49,392 nucleotides of DNA, from contig JAZQBE010000069.1 of the NCBI GenBank assembly GCA_045545575.1, positions 1-49,392 on the forward strand, given 5' to 3'. Source of the DNA: Shuttleworthia sp045545575 (GTDB lineage: Bacteria; Bacillota; Clostridia; Lachnospirales; Lachnospiraceae). A program made the position numbers and the translations under genes. Below are positions 42,203 to 49,392 of the stretch, one piece after another (the stretch's first letter is position 1; every line of letters begins with the position of its first letter). The notes below the pieces were generated by a model. The model made no database searches and was not told the DNA's origin. It worked only from the letters and a program-made list of their open reading frames with translations.

Positions 42203-43543
42203 ATGCGAAAATACGATGTCAGTGTCGAAATCCTCGGACAGACCGTACCGGTAGGGACCCTCTGGGGCGAACACGTCCACGACGTGGCGTTTCAGTACCT
42301 GCCGTCCTATCTGGCACTGCCCCAGGCCGCGCCGATTTCGATCTGCCTGCCGCTGCAGCCCGAAGCGTTTTCGCCCGGACAGACCCGGTCGTTTTTCGAG
42401 GGACTGCTGCCGGAAGGCTTTACCCGGCGCTCTGTCGCGGCGGCGATGCGGGCGGACGAGGGCGATTATCTCGCGATCCTCTACGGTCTGGGCAAAGAGT
42501 GCATGGGCGCCGTGCGGATCAGCGACGGAGAAGCACCGTCCGATGCCGGCGCGCTGCGCAGAGGTTCGCCGGAGGACTGGGCACCGGCTGCAGGCGGCGT
42601 GGAGCGCGCTTCCTACGAACGCCTGTCCGCGGAGCAGGTGCGGGCGCTGGCGGCGGAGGGCGCGACGAAGTCGGCGGAACTGGTGACGAAGGCGCACCTG
42701 TCGCTGGCAGGCGCGTCCGGAAAGGTGGGTCTGTATTACGACGCGCCGACGGACACCTGGTATCTGCCGAAGGGGGACGCGCCGAGCACGCACATCGTCA
42801 AACAAAGCCACGTACGCCTGTCCCGGATCGTGCTGAACGAGCAGATGTGCCTGCGGACGGCGGCCCGCTGCGGGATCGAGGTGCCGAAAAGCTTCATCAT
42901 CAACCTGGGCAGAGGACGTGACGCGGAGGTGCTTCTGGCCACGGAACGCTACGACCGCGTCTTTTCGGAAAACGCGGCCGAAATTGACGGCCTGCCGGTT
43001 CCGCTGCGCCTGCATCAGGAGGATTTCTGTCAGGCGCTGGGCATTCCGGCCTCCGGGAAATATGAAGGCCCGGACGGCCGCTACATGCACAGCCTGTTCG
43101 AGCTGCTGCGACGGCACGCCGCGGATCCTGTGGAAGACCAGCTGCGGCTGTGGGACCTGCTGGTGTTCGACCTTCTGGTCGGCAATACGGACGGGCACAT
43201 CAAAAACGTGTCGCTGCTGTACGCGCCGGACCTGCGCTCGGTGCGCTTAGCGCCGGCCTACGACATCGTCAGCACGACGGTGTACGACAGCAGCACGCGG
43301 CAGCTGGCGTTCCGTTTCGGGGATGCGGTATCCGTGGACGATCTGGTGCCGGAAAGCTTTGCGCTGGCGGCGAAGGACATCGGGCTGGGCGTCAAAATGA
43401 CGTCCGACCGCACACAGCGGATGATGGACCGCTTCGAAGCCGCGCTGCACGAATCCGCCGGGGAACTTGACGCCTGCGGATTCCCGGGGGCGTTTGAGAT
43501 GGAAAAACAAATTCTTGCGACGGGCGGTTTTGCCCGGTTTTAG
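42203..43543 (+). CDS. hipA: HipA-like serine/threonine kinase toxin
   Basis: A 446-residue HipA kinase. The N-terminal subdomain (VEILGQTVPVGTLWGE, SFFEGLLPEG) is followed by the ATP-binding STHIVKQSH. The catalytic loop is GNTDGHIKNVSLL with D330, and the Mg-binding LAPAYDIVST follows. HipA phosphorylates an aminoacyl-tRNA synthetase (GltX in E. coli), stopping translation and giving persistence. All key residues are present, so the toxin appears intact. GAGGAGGG precedes the ATG. It pairs with the upstream HipB gene. Confidence 0.92.
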   Translation: MRKYDVSVEILGQTVPVGTLWGEHVHDVAFQYLPSYLALPQAAPISICLPLQPEAFSPGQTRSFFEGLLPEGFTRRSVAAAMRADEGDYLAILYGLGKECMGAVRISDGEAPSDAGALRRGSPEDWAPAAGGVERASYERLSAEQVRALAAEGATKSAELVTKAHLSLAGASGKVGLYYDAPTDTWYLPKGDAPSTHIVKQSHVRLSRIVLNEQMCLRTAARCGIEVPKSFIINLGRGRDAEVLLATERYDRVFSENAAEIDGLPVPLRLHQEDFCQALGIPASGKYEGPDGRYMHSLFELLRRHAADPVEDQLRLWDLLVFDLLVGNTDGHIKNVSLLYAPDLRSVRLAPAYDIVSTTVYDSSTRQLAFRFGDAVSVDDLVPESFALAAKDIGLGVKMTSDRTQRMMDRFEAALHESAGELDACGFPGAFEMEKQILATGGFARF

Positions 43544-43599
43544 CCGGTTTTCGTTCCGGACGAAGGGCAGAACCGACAGAAAAAACAGGAGGAGAGCAC

Positions 43600-44220
43600 A
43601 TGCGGCTGATTTTTGCGACACACAATCAGGATAAACTGCGGGAGATCAAGGAAATCATGGCAGATACCGGCTATGAGGTGCAGTCCATGAAGGACGCCGG
43701 CGTGTTCCGCGACGTGGACGAAACCGGAACGACCTTTGCGGAAAACGCGCTGTTAAAGGCGCGCGCGGTCGCCGAAGCCGCGCCGGACGCGCTGGTCTGG
43801 GCGGACGATTCCGGCCTGGAGGTCGACGCCATGGATAAGGCGCCCGGGATCTATTCTTCCCGTTTTATGGGGGAGGACACGCCCTACAGAGAGAAAAACG
43901 GCGCCATCTTAAAGGAACTGGCGGACGTTCCCTGGGAACAGCGCACGGCCCGCTTCGTCTGTGCCGTGGCCGCCGTGTTCCCGGACGGGCGCGAAAAGAC
44001 TGTGGTGCGCACCATGGAGGGCCATATCGGCTATGAGATTTCCGGAGCCCACGGCTTCGGCTATGACCCGATTTTTATTCCCGACGGATACGAGGTGACC
44101 TCGGCGGCGCTGACCCCGGAAGAGAAGAACGCCATCAGCCACCGCGGAAAGGCGCTTCGCGCCATGCGCGATGCTGTTACGGATCGATCAGACAGAGGTT
44201 TTGCGGAAGGAACAGAGTGA
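43600..44220 (+). CDS. rdgB: XTP/dITP diphosphatase (RdgB/HAM1 family)
   Basis: A 206-residue house-cleaning enzyme that hydrolyses ITP, dITP and XTP to monophosphates. Motifs: FATHNQDKLREIKEIM, ENALLKARAVAEA, ADDSGLEVDAM, SSRFMGED, GFGYDPIFIPDGY and SHRGKALRAM. The length is normal. AGGAGGAG precedes the ATG. The phosphoesterase gene starts 4 bases after its stop, a conserved pairing in Firmicutes. Confidence 0.96.
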   Translation: MRLIFATHNQDKLREIKEIMADTGYEVQSMKDAGVFRDVDETGTTFAENALLKARAVAEAAPDALVWADDSGLEVDAMDKAPGIYSSRFMGEDTPYREKNGAILKELADVPWEQRTARFVCAVAAVFPDGREKTVVRTMEGHIGYEISGAHGFGYDPIFIPDGYEVTSAALTPEEKNAISHRGKALRAMRDAVTDRSDRGFAEGTE

Positions 44221-44224
44221 ACGT

Positions 44225-44701
44225 ATGCGAATTCTGATTGTCAGTGATACCCACGGAAAACAGACCAATCTGATTGCAGCCATCCGTGCCGTCAAGCCGG
44301 ATGTCATGCTTCATGCCGGCGACGTGGAAGGGCAGGAGAATGAAATCCGCACCCTCGCCGGCTGCCCGGTGACCATGGTCCGCGGCAACTGCGACCGCGG
44401 AAGCGAGCTTCCGAAGGAGGCGGTCGTCGAGCTGGAAGGCTATCGGTTCTACATCGTTCACGGCCATGAGCAGCACGTCAAATTCGGGCTGGAGACCCTC
44501 GCGGCCCGCGCGAAGGAAAACGGCTGCGGCATCGCGGTGTACGGCCATACGCACCAGCCTGTGGTGACGACCGTCGACGGCGTCACTGTGATCAATCCGG
44601 GCAGCATTACCTTCCCCCGGCAGGACGGCCGTGCGCCTTCCTATATCGTGGGCTCGACCGACACCGCCGGCCGGATTGCGTTTAAAATCATGTACCTGTA
44701 A
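44225..44701 (+). CDS. YfcE/MJ0936-family metallophosphoesterase
   Basis: A 158-residue calcineurin-like phosphoesterase. The metal sites are D8-x-H10 (VSDTHG), GDVEG, VRGNCD, HGHE and YGHTHQP. Family members hydrolyse phosphodiesters; the physiological substrate is usually unknown. It begins 4 bases after rdgB. The frame is open upstream, but the ATG at 44225 opens directly on the conserved first strand. Confidence 0.93.
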   Translation: MRILIVSDTHGKQTNLIAAIRAVKPDVMLHAGDVEGQENEIRTLAGCPVTMVRGNCDRGSELPKEAVVELEGYRFYIVHGHEQHVKFGLETLAARAKENGCGIAVYGHTHQPVVTTVDGVTVINPGSITFPRQDGRAPSYIVGSTDTAGRIAFKIMYL

Positions 44702-44740
44702 CGCAGACCGTATCCCGGCTGCTCAAAGAGGAATCAGAAT

Positions 44741-45880
44741 ATGCAGTTTGAACTTGCCGCCCCCTGCCATTTTGGTCTGGAGGCTGTATTAAAACAGGAA
44801 ATATACGATCTCGGCTATGAGATCAGCCGGGTGGAGGACGGCCGGGTCTGCTTTTACGGAGACGAGGAAGCCGTGGTGCTTTCCAATCTGCACCTGCGCA
44901 CGGCGGAACGGGTGCTTCTGGTGGTGGGCCGATTTACCGCGGTCAGTTTTGAAGAATTGTTTCAGGGCATCAAAGCCCTGCCCTGGGAAAGCTATATCCC
45001 GTCGGACGGCCGGTTCTGGGTAACCAAAGCGACCTCGGTGAAAAGCAAGCTGTTCTCCCTGCCGGACATCCAGTCCGTCGCCAAAAAGGCCATGGTGGAG
45101 CGGATGCGCGAGACCTACGATTTCGCGCAGTTTCCGGAGACCGGGGCGGATTATCCCGTGCGCATCTTCTTTATGAAGGACGAAGCCACCGTCACGCTTG
45201 ATACGACCGGCACGCCGCTGCACAAGCGCGGCTACCGCACCCTGACGGCAAAAGCACCCATTTCCGAGACTTTAGCGGCGGCGCTGATCAAACTGACGCC
45301 GTGGCACGCGGACCGGGTACTGATGGATCCCTTCTGCGGCAGCGGCACCTTTCTGATCGAAGCCGCCATGATCGCGGCGAACATCGCGCCCGGGCTGTCC
45401 AGGCATTTTACGGCGGAAGCATGGGAGAACCTGATCCCGCCGGAAGAGTGGAAAGAAGCAAGAAAAGACGCAAGAACGCAGATCGACACGTCCGTGGAAG
45501 TGAATCTTCAGGGCTACGACATCGATCCCGAGATGGTGCGCATCGCCCGCGAGAACGCCCGCCGCGCCGGAGTGGAAGAGATGATCCACTTCCAGCAGCG
45601 TGACGTCGCGGATACGGCGCACCCGAAAAAATACGGGTTCATCATCACCAACCCGCCCTACGGCGAGCGCCTGTCGGACCAGGCCCAGCTGCCGCAGTTG
45701 TATCAGACCATCGGCGAGGCCTACCGCCGGCTGGACAGCTGGTCCATGTACCTGATCACGTCCTATGAAGACGCGGAGCGGTACATCGGGCGAAAGGCGG
45801 ACAAAAACCGCAAGATCTACAACGGCATGATCCGGACGAAATTCTATTCCTTCCTGGGACCGAAGCCGCCGAAGAGGTAA
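44741..45880 (+). CDS. THUMP-domain class I RNA methyltransferase (RlmL/YpsC-like)
   Basis: A 379-residue SAM-dependent methyltransferase. The N-terminal THUMP RNA-binding domain (about 45-155) is followed by a Rossmann fold with DPFCGSGTFLIEAAMIA (SAM site) and the catalytic TNPPYGERLSD. Homologues methylate N2 of guanosine in 23S rRNA (position 2445 in E. coli RlmL); Firmicute members are called YpsC. AGAGGAAT precedes the ATG. It is the third gene of the rdgB run; the double-hairpin repeat begins immediately at its stop. Confidence 0.92.
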   Translation: MQFELAAPCHFGLEAVLKQEIYDLGYEISRVEDGRVCFYGDEEAVVLSNLHLRTAERVLLVVGRFTAVSFEELFQGIKALPWESYIPSDGRFWVTKATSVKSKLFSLPDIQSVAKKAMVERMRETYDFAQFPETGADYPVRIFFMKDEATVTLDTTGTPLHKRGYRTLTAKAPISETLAAALIKLTPWHADRVLMDPFCGSGTFLIEAAMIAANIAPGLSRHFTAEAWENLIPPEEWKEARKDARTQIDTSVEVNLQGYDIDPEMVRIARENARRAGVEEMIHFQQRDVADTAHPKKYGFIITNPPYGERLSDQAQLPQLYQTIGEAYRRLDSWSMYLITSYEDAERYIGRKADKNRKIYNGMIRTKFYSFLGPKPPKR

Positions 45881-45957
45881 AACCCGAACGGGTGGGGGGA
45901 CCCCCGTCCCCCTTTTCAAAACCGGGACGGGGGGCCAGCCACCCGTTCCACTTTTGA
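45881..45957. repeat. Double-hairpin dispersed repeat, copy 3
   Basis: Units at 45885-45912 and 45924-45949. The second ends CCACCCGTTCC like copy 1, and the arms have diverged into G/C runs. It lies between the methyltransferase gene and the tRNA terminator. Confidence 0.8.
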
Positions 45958-45990
45958 AAAAAAGCGGGAAGCAAAACGCTTCCGGCTTTT
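45957..45990 (-). terminator. Bidirectional terminator of the tRNA operon
   Basis: AAGCGGGAAGC (45962-45972) pairs with GCTTCCGGCTT (45978-45988) with one mismatch; T-runs follow on both strands. It closes the minus-strand tRNA operon and probably the plus-strand methyltransferase unit. Confidence 0.85.
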
Positions 45991-45993
45991 TCG

Positions 45994-46066
45994 TGAGCCA
46001 TTGGGGATTCGAACCCCAGACAACCTGATTAAAAGTCAGGTGCTCTACCAACTGAGCTAATGGCCC
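45994..46066 (-). tRNA. tRNA-Lys (anticodon UUU)
   Basis: 73 bases, complete cloverleaf. Acceptor GGGCCAT with ATGGCTC, anticodon loop CTTTTAA, T-arm GGTTCGAATCC. CCA is not encoded. Last gene of a six-tRNA minus-strand operon. Confidence 0.97.
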
Positions 46067-46121
46067 GTATGTATGATGGCATTGCAGATTTTACGGATTC
46101 AACCGTTCCTGCACCCATCGC

Positions 46122-46193
46122 CTGGGCTAGCAGGATTCGAACCTGCGAATGATGGAATCAAAATCCATTGCCTTACCGCTTGGCGATAGCCCA
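46122..46193 (-). tRNA. tRNA-Gln (anticodon UUG)
   Basis: 72 bases. Acceptor TGGGCTA with TAGCCCA, discriminator G as usual for Gln, anticodon loop TTTTGAT. CCA is not encoded. Confidence 0.96.
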
Positions 46194-46241
46194 TCACATC
46201 TTTTCAAAAGAAAACCCCGATGCCTGCTGACACCGAGGCAG

Positions 46242-46316
46242 GGTGGATACAGGGATTCGAACCCTGGGCCTCCAGAGCCACAATCTGGCGCGCTAACCAA
46301 CTGCGCTATACCCACC
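46242..46316 (-). tRNA. tRNA-His (anticodon GUG)
   Basis: 75 bases including the extra 5' G (position 46316) that pairs with discriminator C, the identity mark of tRNA-His. Anticodon loop TTGTGGC. Confidence 0.97.
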
Positions 46317-46358
46317 ATGGTTATGTACGAAGCTGCTTTGAAAGAGAAGAGCCCCGCG

Positions 46359-46432
<74 letters not shown>

Positions 46433-46478
46433 ATTTGCGTCCGGATCCAAACCGGAACTGCCTCTTTGAAAAGAGAGC

Positions 46479-46549
46479 AGCGGGTGATGGGAATCGAACC
46501 CACGTGTCCAGCTTGGAAGGCTGGTGTTCTACCATTGAACTACACCCGC
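46479..46549 (-). tRNA. tRNA-Gly (anticodon UCC)
   Basis: 71 bases. Acceptor GCGGGTG with CACCCGC, anticodon loop CTTCCAA, discriminator U. Confidence 0.97.
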
Positions 46550-46578
46550 ATATGATGACCTGAAAAACAGGACGTACG

Positions 46579-46653
46579 TCGGGGTGACAGGATTCGAACC
46601 TGCGACCCCCTGGTCCCAAACCAGGTGCTCTAGCCAAGCTGAGCCACACCCCG
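46579..46653 (-). tRNA. tRNA-Pro (anticodon UGG)
   Basis: 75 bases. Acceptor CGGGGTG with CACCCCG, anticodon loop TTTGGGA. First gene of the operon. Confidence 0.97.
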
Positions 46654-46719
46654 AAACCGAAGAACGCATCTTTTAACCGCTGCGCTTCTTGTTATGCCAC
46701 CTGCCGTGACGCAACAGAA

Positions 46720-46749
46720 ATTATATAATAGAATGAATTCCACTGTCAA
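46720..46749 (-). promoter_or_regulatory. Promoter of the tRNA operon
   Basis: On the minus strand, a perfect TTGACA (46749-46744) and a perfect TATAAT (46725-46720) are 18 bases apart, about 70 bases before tRNA-Pro. A full consensus promoter fits stable RNA expression. The rest of the 344-base gap 46654-46997 holds only the inverted repeat described next. Confidence 0.9.
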
Positions 46750-46922
46750 GCACTTCTTTTAAAGTCCGGGAGGAATCTTTTCGCGGCCTTATGAAAGAGG
46801 ATATGAGCGGGCCGAAGGCTCGCGATGCTTCTTGACCGTTAAGCCAGGAAGAGGAACTATTCAATTAAAACGTGAACGGCGGTAAAACCCACGTGAGCGG
46901 TATTGCGATTTCATACAGCTGA

Positions 46923-46968
46923 TTTATGCTATATGTAAAGGAACATACCAGCCGCATCATAGCATAAA
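46923..46968. repeat. 10-bp perfect inverted repeat before the histidine kinase
   Basis: TTTATGCTAT (46923-46932) and ATAGCATAAA (46959-46968) are exact inverses 26 bases apart. A GGCCG/CGGCC hairpin follows at about 46977-46993. Possibly an operator for the two-component system. Confidence 0.55.
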
Positions 46969-46997
46969 CCAAAAAGGCCGGCAATATCGGCCGCCGG

Positions 46998-47768
46998 ATG
47001 GAAAGGAAGAATCGGATGCTCTGGATCATCATCGCCATTATCGCAGCAGCGCTTTTCTTATATATCGGTTTTCGGATTTATACGGACCACAGACGCAAGG
47101 AGCAGGAGCAGGCCATGGCCCTGCAGCGGGAGCACGACGCCGCCCGGTATCACAATGCACTGGTCCGTCAGCTGGAGCAGCGTAGCATCCTGGTTCACGA
47201 CATCCAAAGACATCTGGAGACGCTGCTGGCACTGAACGAAGAGGGAAAGCACAGCGAAGCTGCGGAATACCTAAAACAGCTGCTTTCCGCCGAAGGCTTC
47301 GCCCGTTCCGTCCGGGTGTGCGATCACGAGCTCCTGAACGGCATCCTGGCCCGGTACCGGGATGAATGCCGGCAGCAGCAGATCGATCTGGAGATGGACA
47401 TCCGCAGCGGTACCATTTCCTTCCTGGAGGATCCGGATGTGACGGCTCTGTTTTCCAATCTGCTGGACAATGCCGTCTCGGCGGCGAAGAAAACGGCAGA
47501 TCCTCAGATCCGCCTCTTTGTGGATAAGGAAGAGACGGAGACGGTCATCCGGATGGAGAATTCCTGCACGGAGGACGACGCCCGATATCTGGAAGAGCGG
47601 ACGTCTCCGAAAAAGGACGGCATCCACGGCTATGGGTTAAAAAGCATTGAAGACATCGCCAAAAAGTATCACGGAGACATGCTGGTGTTTGTCGGTAAGG
47701 ACAGAAATACCTGCCACACGGTGGTGACGCTGATGCCTATGGATCCGCTGGTGCCAAGGGACGTATGA
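46998..47768 (+). CDS. GHKL-domain sensor histidine kinase with one membrane helix
   Basis: A 256-residue kinase with a single N-terminal membrane helix (about 8-26), a coiled segment, the phospho-acceptor H67 in LVHDIQRHLE, the N box NLLDNAVSAAK and the G box GYGLKSIEDIAKKYHG. It belongs to the AgrC/NatK-like GHKL kinases but lacks their five to seven sensor helices. A nearby ATG at 47016 has AGGAAG at a better distance and could be the true start, losing six residues. The probable partner is the LytTR response regulator encoded convergently at the window's end. Confidence 0.88.
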   Translation: MERKNRMLWIIIAIIAAALFLYIGFRIYTDHRRKEQEQAMALQREHDAARYHNALVRQLEQRSILVHDIQRHLETLLALNEEGKHSEAAEYLKQLLSAEGFARSVRVCDHELLNGILARYRDECRQQQIDLEMDIRSGTISFLEDPDVTALFSNLLDNAVSAAKKTADPQIRLFVDKEETETVIRMENSCTEDDARYLEERTSPKKDGIHGYGLKSIEDIAKKYHGDMLVFVGKDRNTCHTVVTLMPMDPLVPRDV

Positions 47769-47894
47769 AACGCTGATGTCCGTGAATCCGATGACCCAAA
47801 GGACGCACGCGATCGCCGGATCCGGTGAAACGGCAGATCAGATATGAACGAGTCAAATGAAAAAGGGTTAAAAACGACAGAAGGGAGGAAAAGG

Positions 47895-48821
47895 ATGCTT
47901 GCACTTGAACAGACCAGACAGGCTGCCAGATTGTTCTATGACGCAGATGCCATTCTGAAGGAGGTTGAAAAGAATATTCCCGATCAGCTGCCGACGGCAA
48001 AAACCCTGGTGAAAGCGTTTCTGGACGCGGAACACCGCTATCGCAGTCTGCAGATGTATGATCAGAACGCGGCGCTGTACCAGGAGCGGAAAGAGAAGCC
48101 CAAACGGGCCACCTATATGGGCGGAATGGCGGTCATGGGCGGAGCAAACGGACGGATGCCCGCAGGTGCTGTGGCTACAGCGTTTTACCGCCTGGATTCT
48201 GCTTCCGGCGAGGACGACTGGAAGACCGAAAAACGGGATACCCAGGAGGGCTGGGACCGGGTTGGCGAAAAGAAACTGATGGAAGCGCAGACCAGGCTTT
48301 TGGATGCCATGGAAGAGCTGAAAAAATTTCTGGAGGGATATGCGGTGCTGGATTCGTTCCTGAAAAGCTATCCGGTGCGGTTTTCCCGGCACAAATACGA
48401 AGAGGCGGTACGCCTGACCCGGGAGTTCAAGCCTGCGGACAACGAATTCCGCACGGGCATGGAATATTTTGCCCGCTTAGACAGCCGCAGGGACGCAAAG
48501 ACCCAGTTTTCCCTCTGCAATCGGGCGCTGCACTGGTATCAGACCAAAATGGCGCTGAAGGAGGTTCCGGTGGCGATGCTGATTACCATGGGAGTGTTTA
48601 TCCTGGTGAATATCCCCTTTACAGGGTACCAGTGGACGGGGGCCAGCGTTATCGACATTATACTGGCGATTCTGCTGTCCGCGGTGGCCGGGGCGGTCAT
48701 TTCCATCCCCATTCAGCTGGTGATTCAGGTGGTGCTTCTCATTCAGACGGCCGGACGGTATAAAAAGATGCAGACGGAGCATCCCTATACGGCGGAAGAG
48801 CGGCTCTGGGAGCTGGACTGA
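47895..48821 (+). CDS. Uncharacterised membrane protein with coiled N-terminal part
   Basis: A 308-residue protein that I do not recognise. Residues 1-215 are hydrophilic and mostly helical in character (many Lys, Glu, Arg, with a Gly/Met-rich patch YMGGMAVMGGANGRMP near residue 75). Two hydrophobic helices follow at about 230-250 and 258-285, then a short charged tail. There is no signal peptide. GGGAGG lies 6 bases before the ATG at 47895; an upstream start at 47844 is possible. It lies between the kinase and the response regulator, so it may be a target or accessory sensor of that pair. Confidence 0.75.
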   Translation: MLALEQTRQAARLFYDADAILKEVEKNIPDQLPTAKTLVKAFLDAEHRYRSLQMYDQNAALYQERKEKPKRATYMGGMAVMGGANGRMPAGAVATAFYRLDSASGEDDWKTEKRDTQEGWDRVGEKKLMEAQTRLLDAMEELKKFLEGYAVLDSFLKSYPVRFSRHKYEEAVRLTREFKPADNEFRTGMEYFARLDSRRDAKTQFSLCNRALHWYQTKMALKEVPVAMLITMGVFILVNIPFTGYQWTGASVIDIILAILLSAVAGAVISIPIQLVIQVVLLIQTAGRYKKMQTEHPYTAEERLWELD

Positions 48822-48823
48822 TT

Positions 48824-49392
48824 CTAAGAACGGGCGCTGGCTTTGTAATAGAGCAGCGCCTTTTTTGCGTCTGCAGTGCGCCGGCGGGAACACTCCGCCC
48901 GGCAGTTTTCCTGACGCATAAATACGGTGCCATCCGAAATGGCATAGACGTGGCGCAGATTGACGATGTGACTGCGGCTGGTGCGGAAAAAGGCCTCCGC
49001 CGGCAGCCGTTCCTCCCACTGTTCCACACTGGTTTTGCAGAATAGTTCCTGTCCGTTTTCCAGGTGCAGAAAGGTGCCGCGGCCGGCGCTTTCGATCATG
49101 ACCAGTTCCTGCAGCCGGATGCGGAAAATTCCTTCTGCCGTCTCCACTGCCAGATCCTGATGCTGGGACGCAAATAAGTTCATGGCGTCGTCCAGGTTCC
49201 GGAAAAGCCGCTTGGGATCCACGGGCTTGGAGAGATAGCGAAAGGCGTGAAAGCGCAGTGCATCGTCCAGATAGTCCGGGTAGGAGGTGACCACAAAAAT
49301 AATGCAGGAAGGATTTCGTTCCTTTATGAGGGGTCCGGCATCCACACCGCTGGTGCCGGGCATTTCCATGTCCAGAAACAAAGTCGGAGGCC
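48824..49392 (-). CDS. LytTR-family response regulator (N-terminus cut by window end)
   Basis: The visible 189 residues begin inside the receiver domain at the phosphorylated Asp (FLDMEMPGTSGVD) and continue through VTSYPDYLDDALRFHAFRYLSKPV. A LytTR DNA-binding domain follows (FRIRLQELVMIESAG, FFRTSRSHIVNLRHVYAI). The reading frame is open to the end of the window, so the start lies outside. It converges on the 308-residue membrane protein gene, leaving 2 bases between stop codons. LytTR regulators usually pair with GHKL kinases such as the one at 46998. Confidence 0.93.
   Translation of the reverse strand, partial: PPTLFLDMEMPGTSGVDAGPLIKERNPSCIIFVVTSYPDYLDDALRFHAFRYLSKPVDPKRLFRNLDDAMNLFASQHQDLAVETAEGIFRIRLQELVMIESAGRGTFLHLENGQELFCKTSVEQWEERLPAEAFFRTSRSHIVNLRHVYAISDGTVFMRQENCRAECSRRRTADAKKALLYYKASARS

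Noticed and set aside
46750..46922. Possible riboswitch or small RNA upstream of the kinase
   Set aside because: Short GC hairpins are present, but no known riboswitch core or clear terminator pairing could be recognised by eye.

Overview
The window looks like the chromosome of a GC-rich Firmicute, most likely a gut anaerobe of the Lachnospiraceae or a close relative. The evidence is strong AGGAGG-type ribosome sites, sigma-A type promoters (e.g. TTGACT-N18-TATAAT), a YlmH-type S4 protein, an iron-sulfur aldo/keto reductase, independent phosphoglycerate mutase, a GHKL/LytTR two-component pair and large Cys-anchored solute-binding lipoproteins. No species can be named from sequence alone.

Layout. 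1-873: a repeat element and a ylmH-like gene. 996-4130: an operon-like run of Fe-S aldo/keto reductase, LUD-domain protein, rhomboid protease and zinc-ribbon membrane protein, ending at a hairpin terminator. 4422-9773: two paralogous solute-binding lipoprotein genes, the second broken by an in-frame TAA, separated by an AraC-family pseudogene and a Nudix hydrolase whose Nudix box carries a 37-residue insertion. 9915-23323: a catabolic island of GH120 beta-xylosidase, M3 oligoendopeptidase, SGNH esterase, GH3, GH43 (exo-beta-1,3-galactanase-like), GH31 and a second GH3. 23479-27920: a Mn-type cation diffusion facilitator, gpmI and an FAD oxidoreductase. 28241-32470: an HTH-Uma2 nuclease fusion, a ThrE-type exporter and a repeat-rich lipoprotein. 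32639-38487: an AraC regulator divergent from a GH78 alpha-L-rhamnosidase and a third solute-binding lipoprotein. 38685-41811: an old-yellow-enzyme/FAD oxidoreductase, a C26 glutamine-amidotransferase-like hydrolase and a short EamA transporter. 41975-43543: a HipBA-type toxin-antitoxin pair with palindromes in its promoter. 43600-45880: rdgB, a YfcE-like phosphoesterase and an RlmL-like methyltransferase. 45994-46653: six tRNA genes (Pro, Gly, Arg, His, Gln, Lys) on the minus strand with their own promoter and terminator. 46998-end: a minimal GHKL histidine kinase, an unknown membrane protein and a truncated LytTR response regulator facing them.

How it works together. The glycosidases have no signal peptides, so they should act in the cytoplasm on oligosaccharides captured outside by the lipoprotein receptors. 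The enzyme set (xylosidase, GH3 enzymes, a possible galactanase, alpha-xylosidase/glucosidase, rhamnosidase, esterase) fits debranching of plant hemicellulose or pectin side chains. No ABC permease gene is present here although there are three receptors, so the membrane parts must be encoded elsewhere. AraC-type control is suggested by the divergent regulator and by repeats upstream of several genes.

The most unusual observations are a dispersed double-hairpin repeat found three times within a few bases of a stop codon, the Nudix-box insertion, the interrupted receptor gene, a 27-bp palindromic repeat pair, palindromes in the hipBA promoter and leader, and the uncharacterised membrane protein between the kinase and the response regulator. 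I found no CRISPR array, phage or insertion sequence and no clear candidate for a wholly new defence system.
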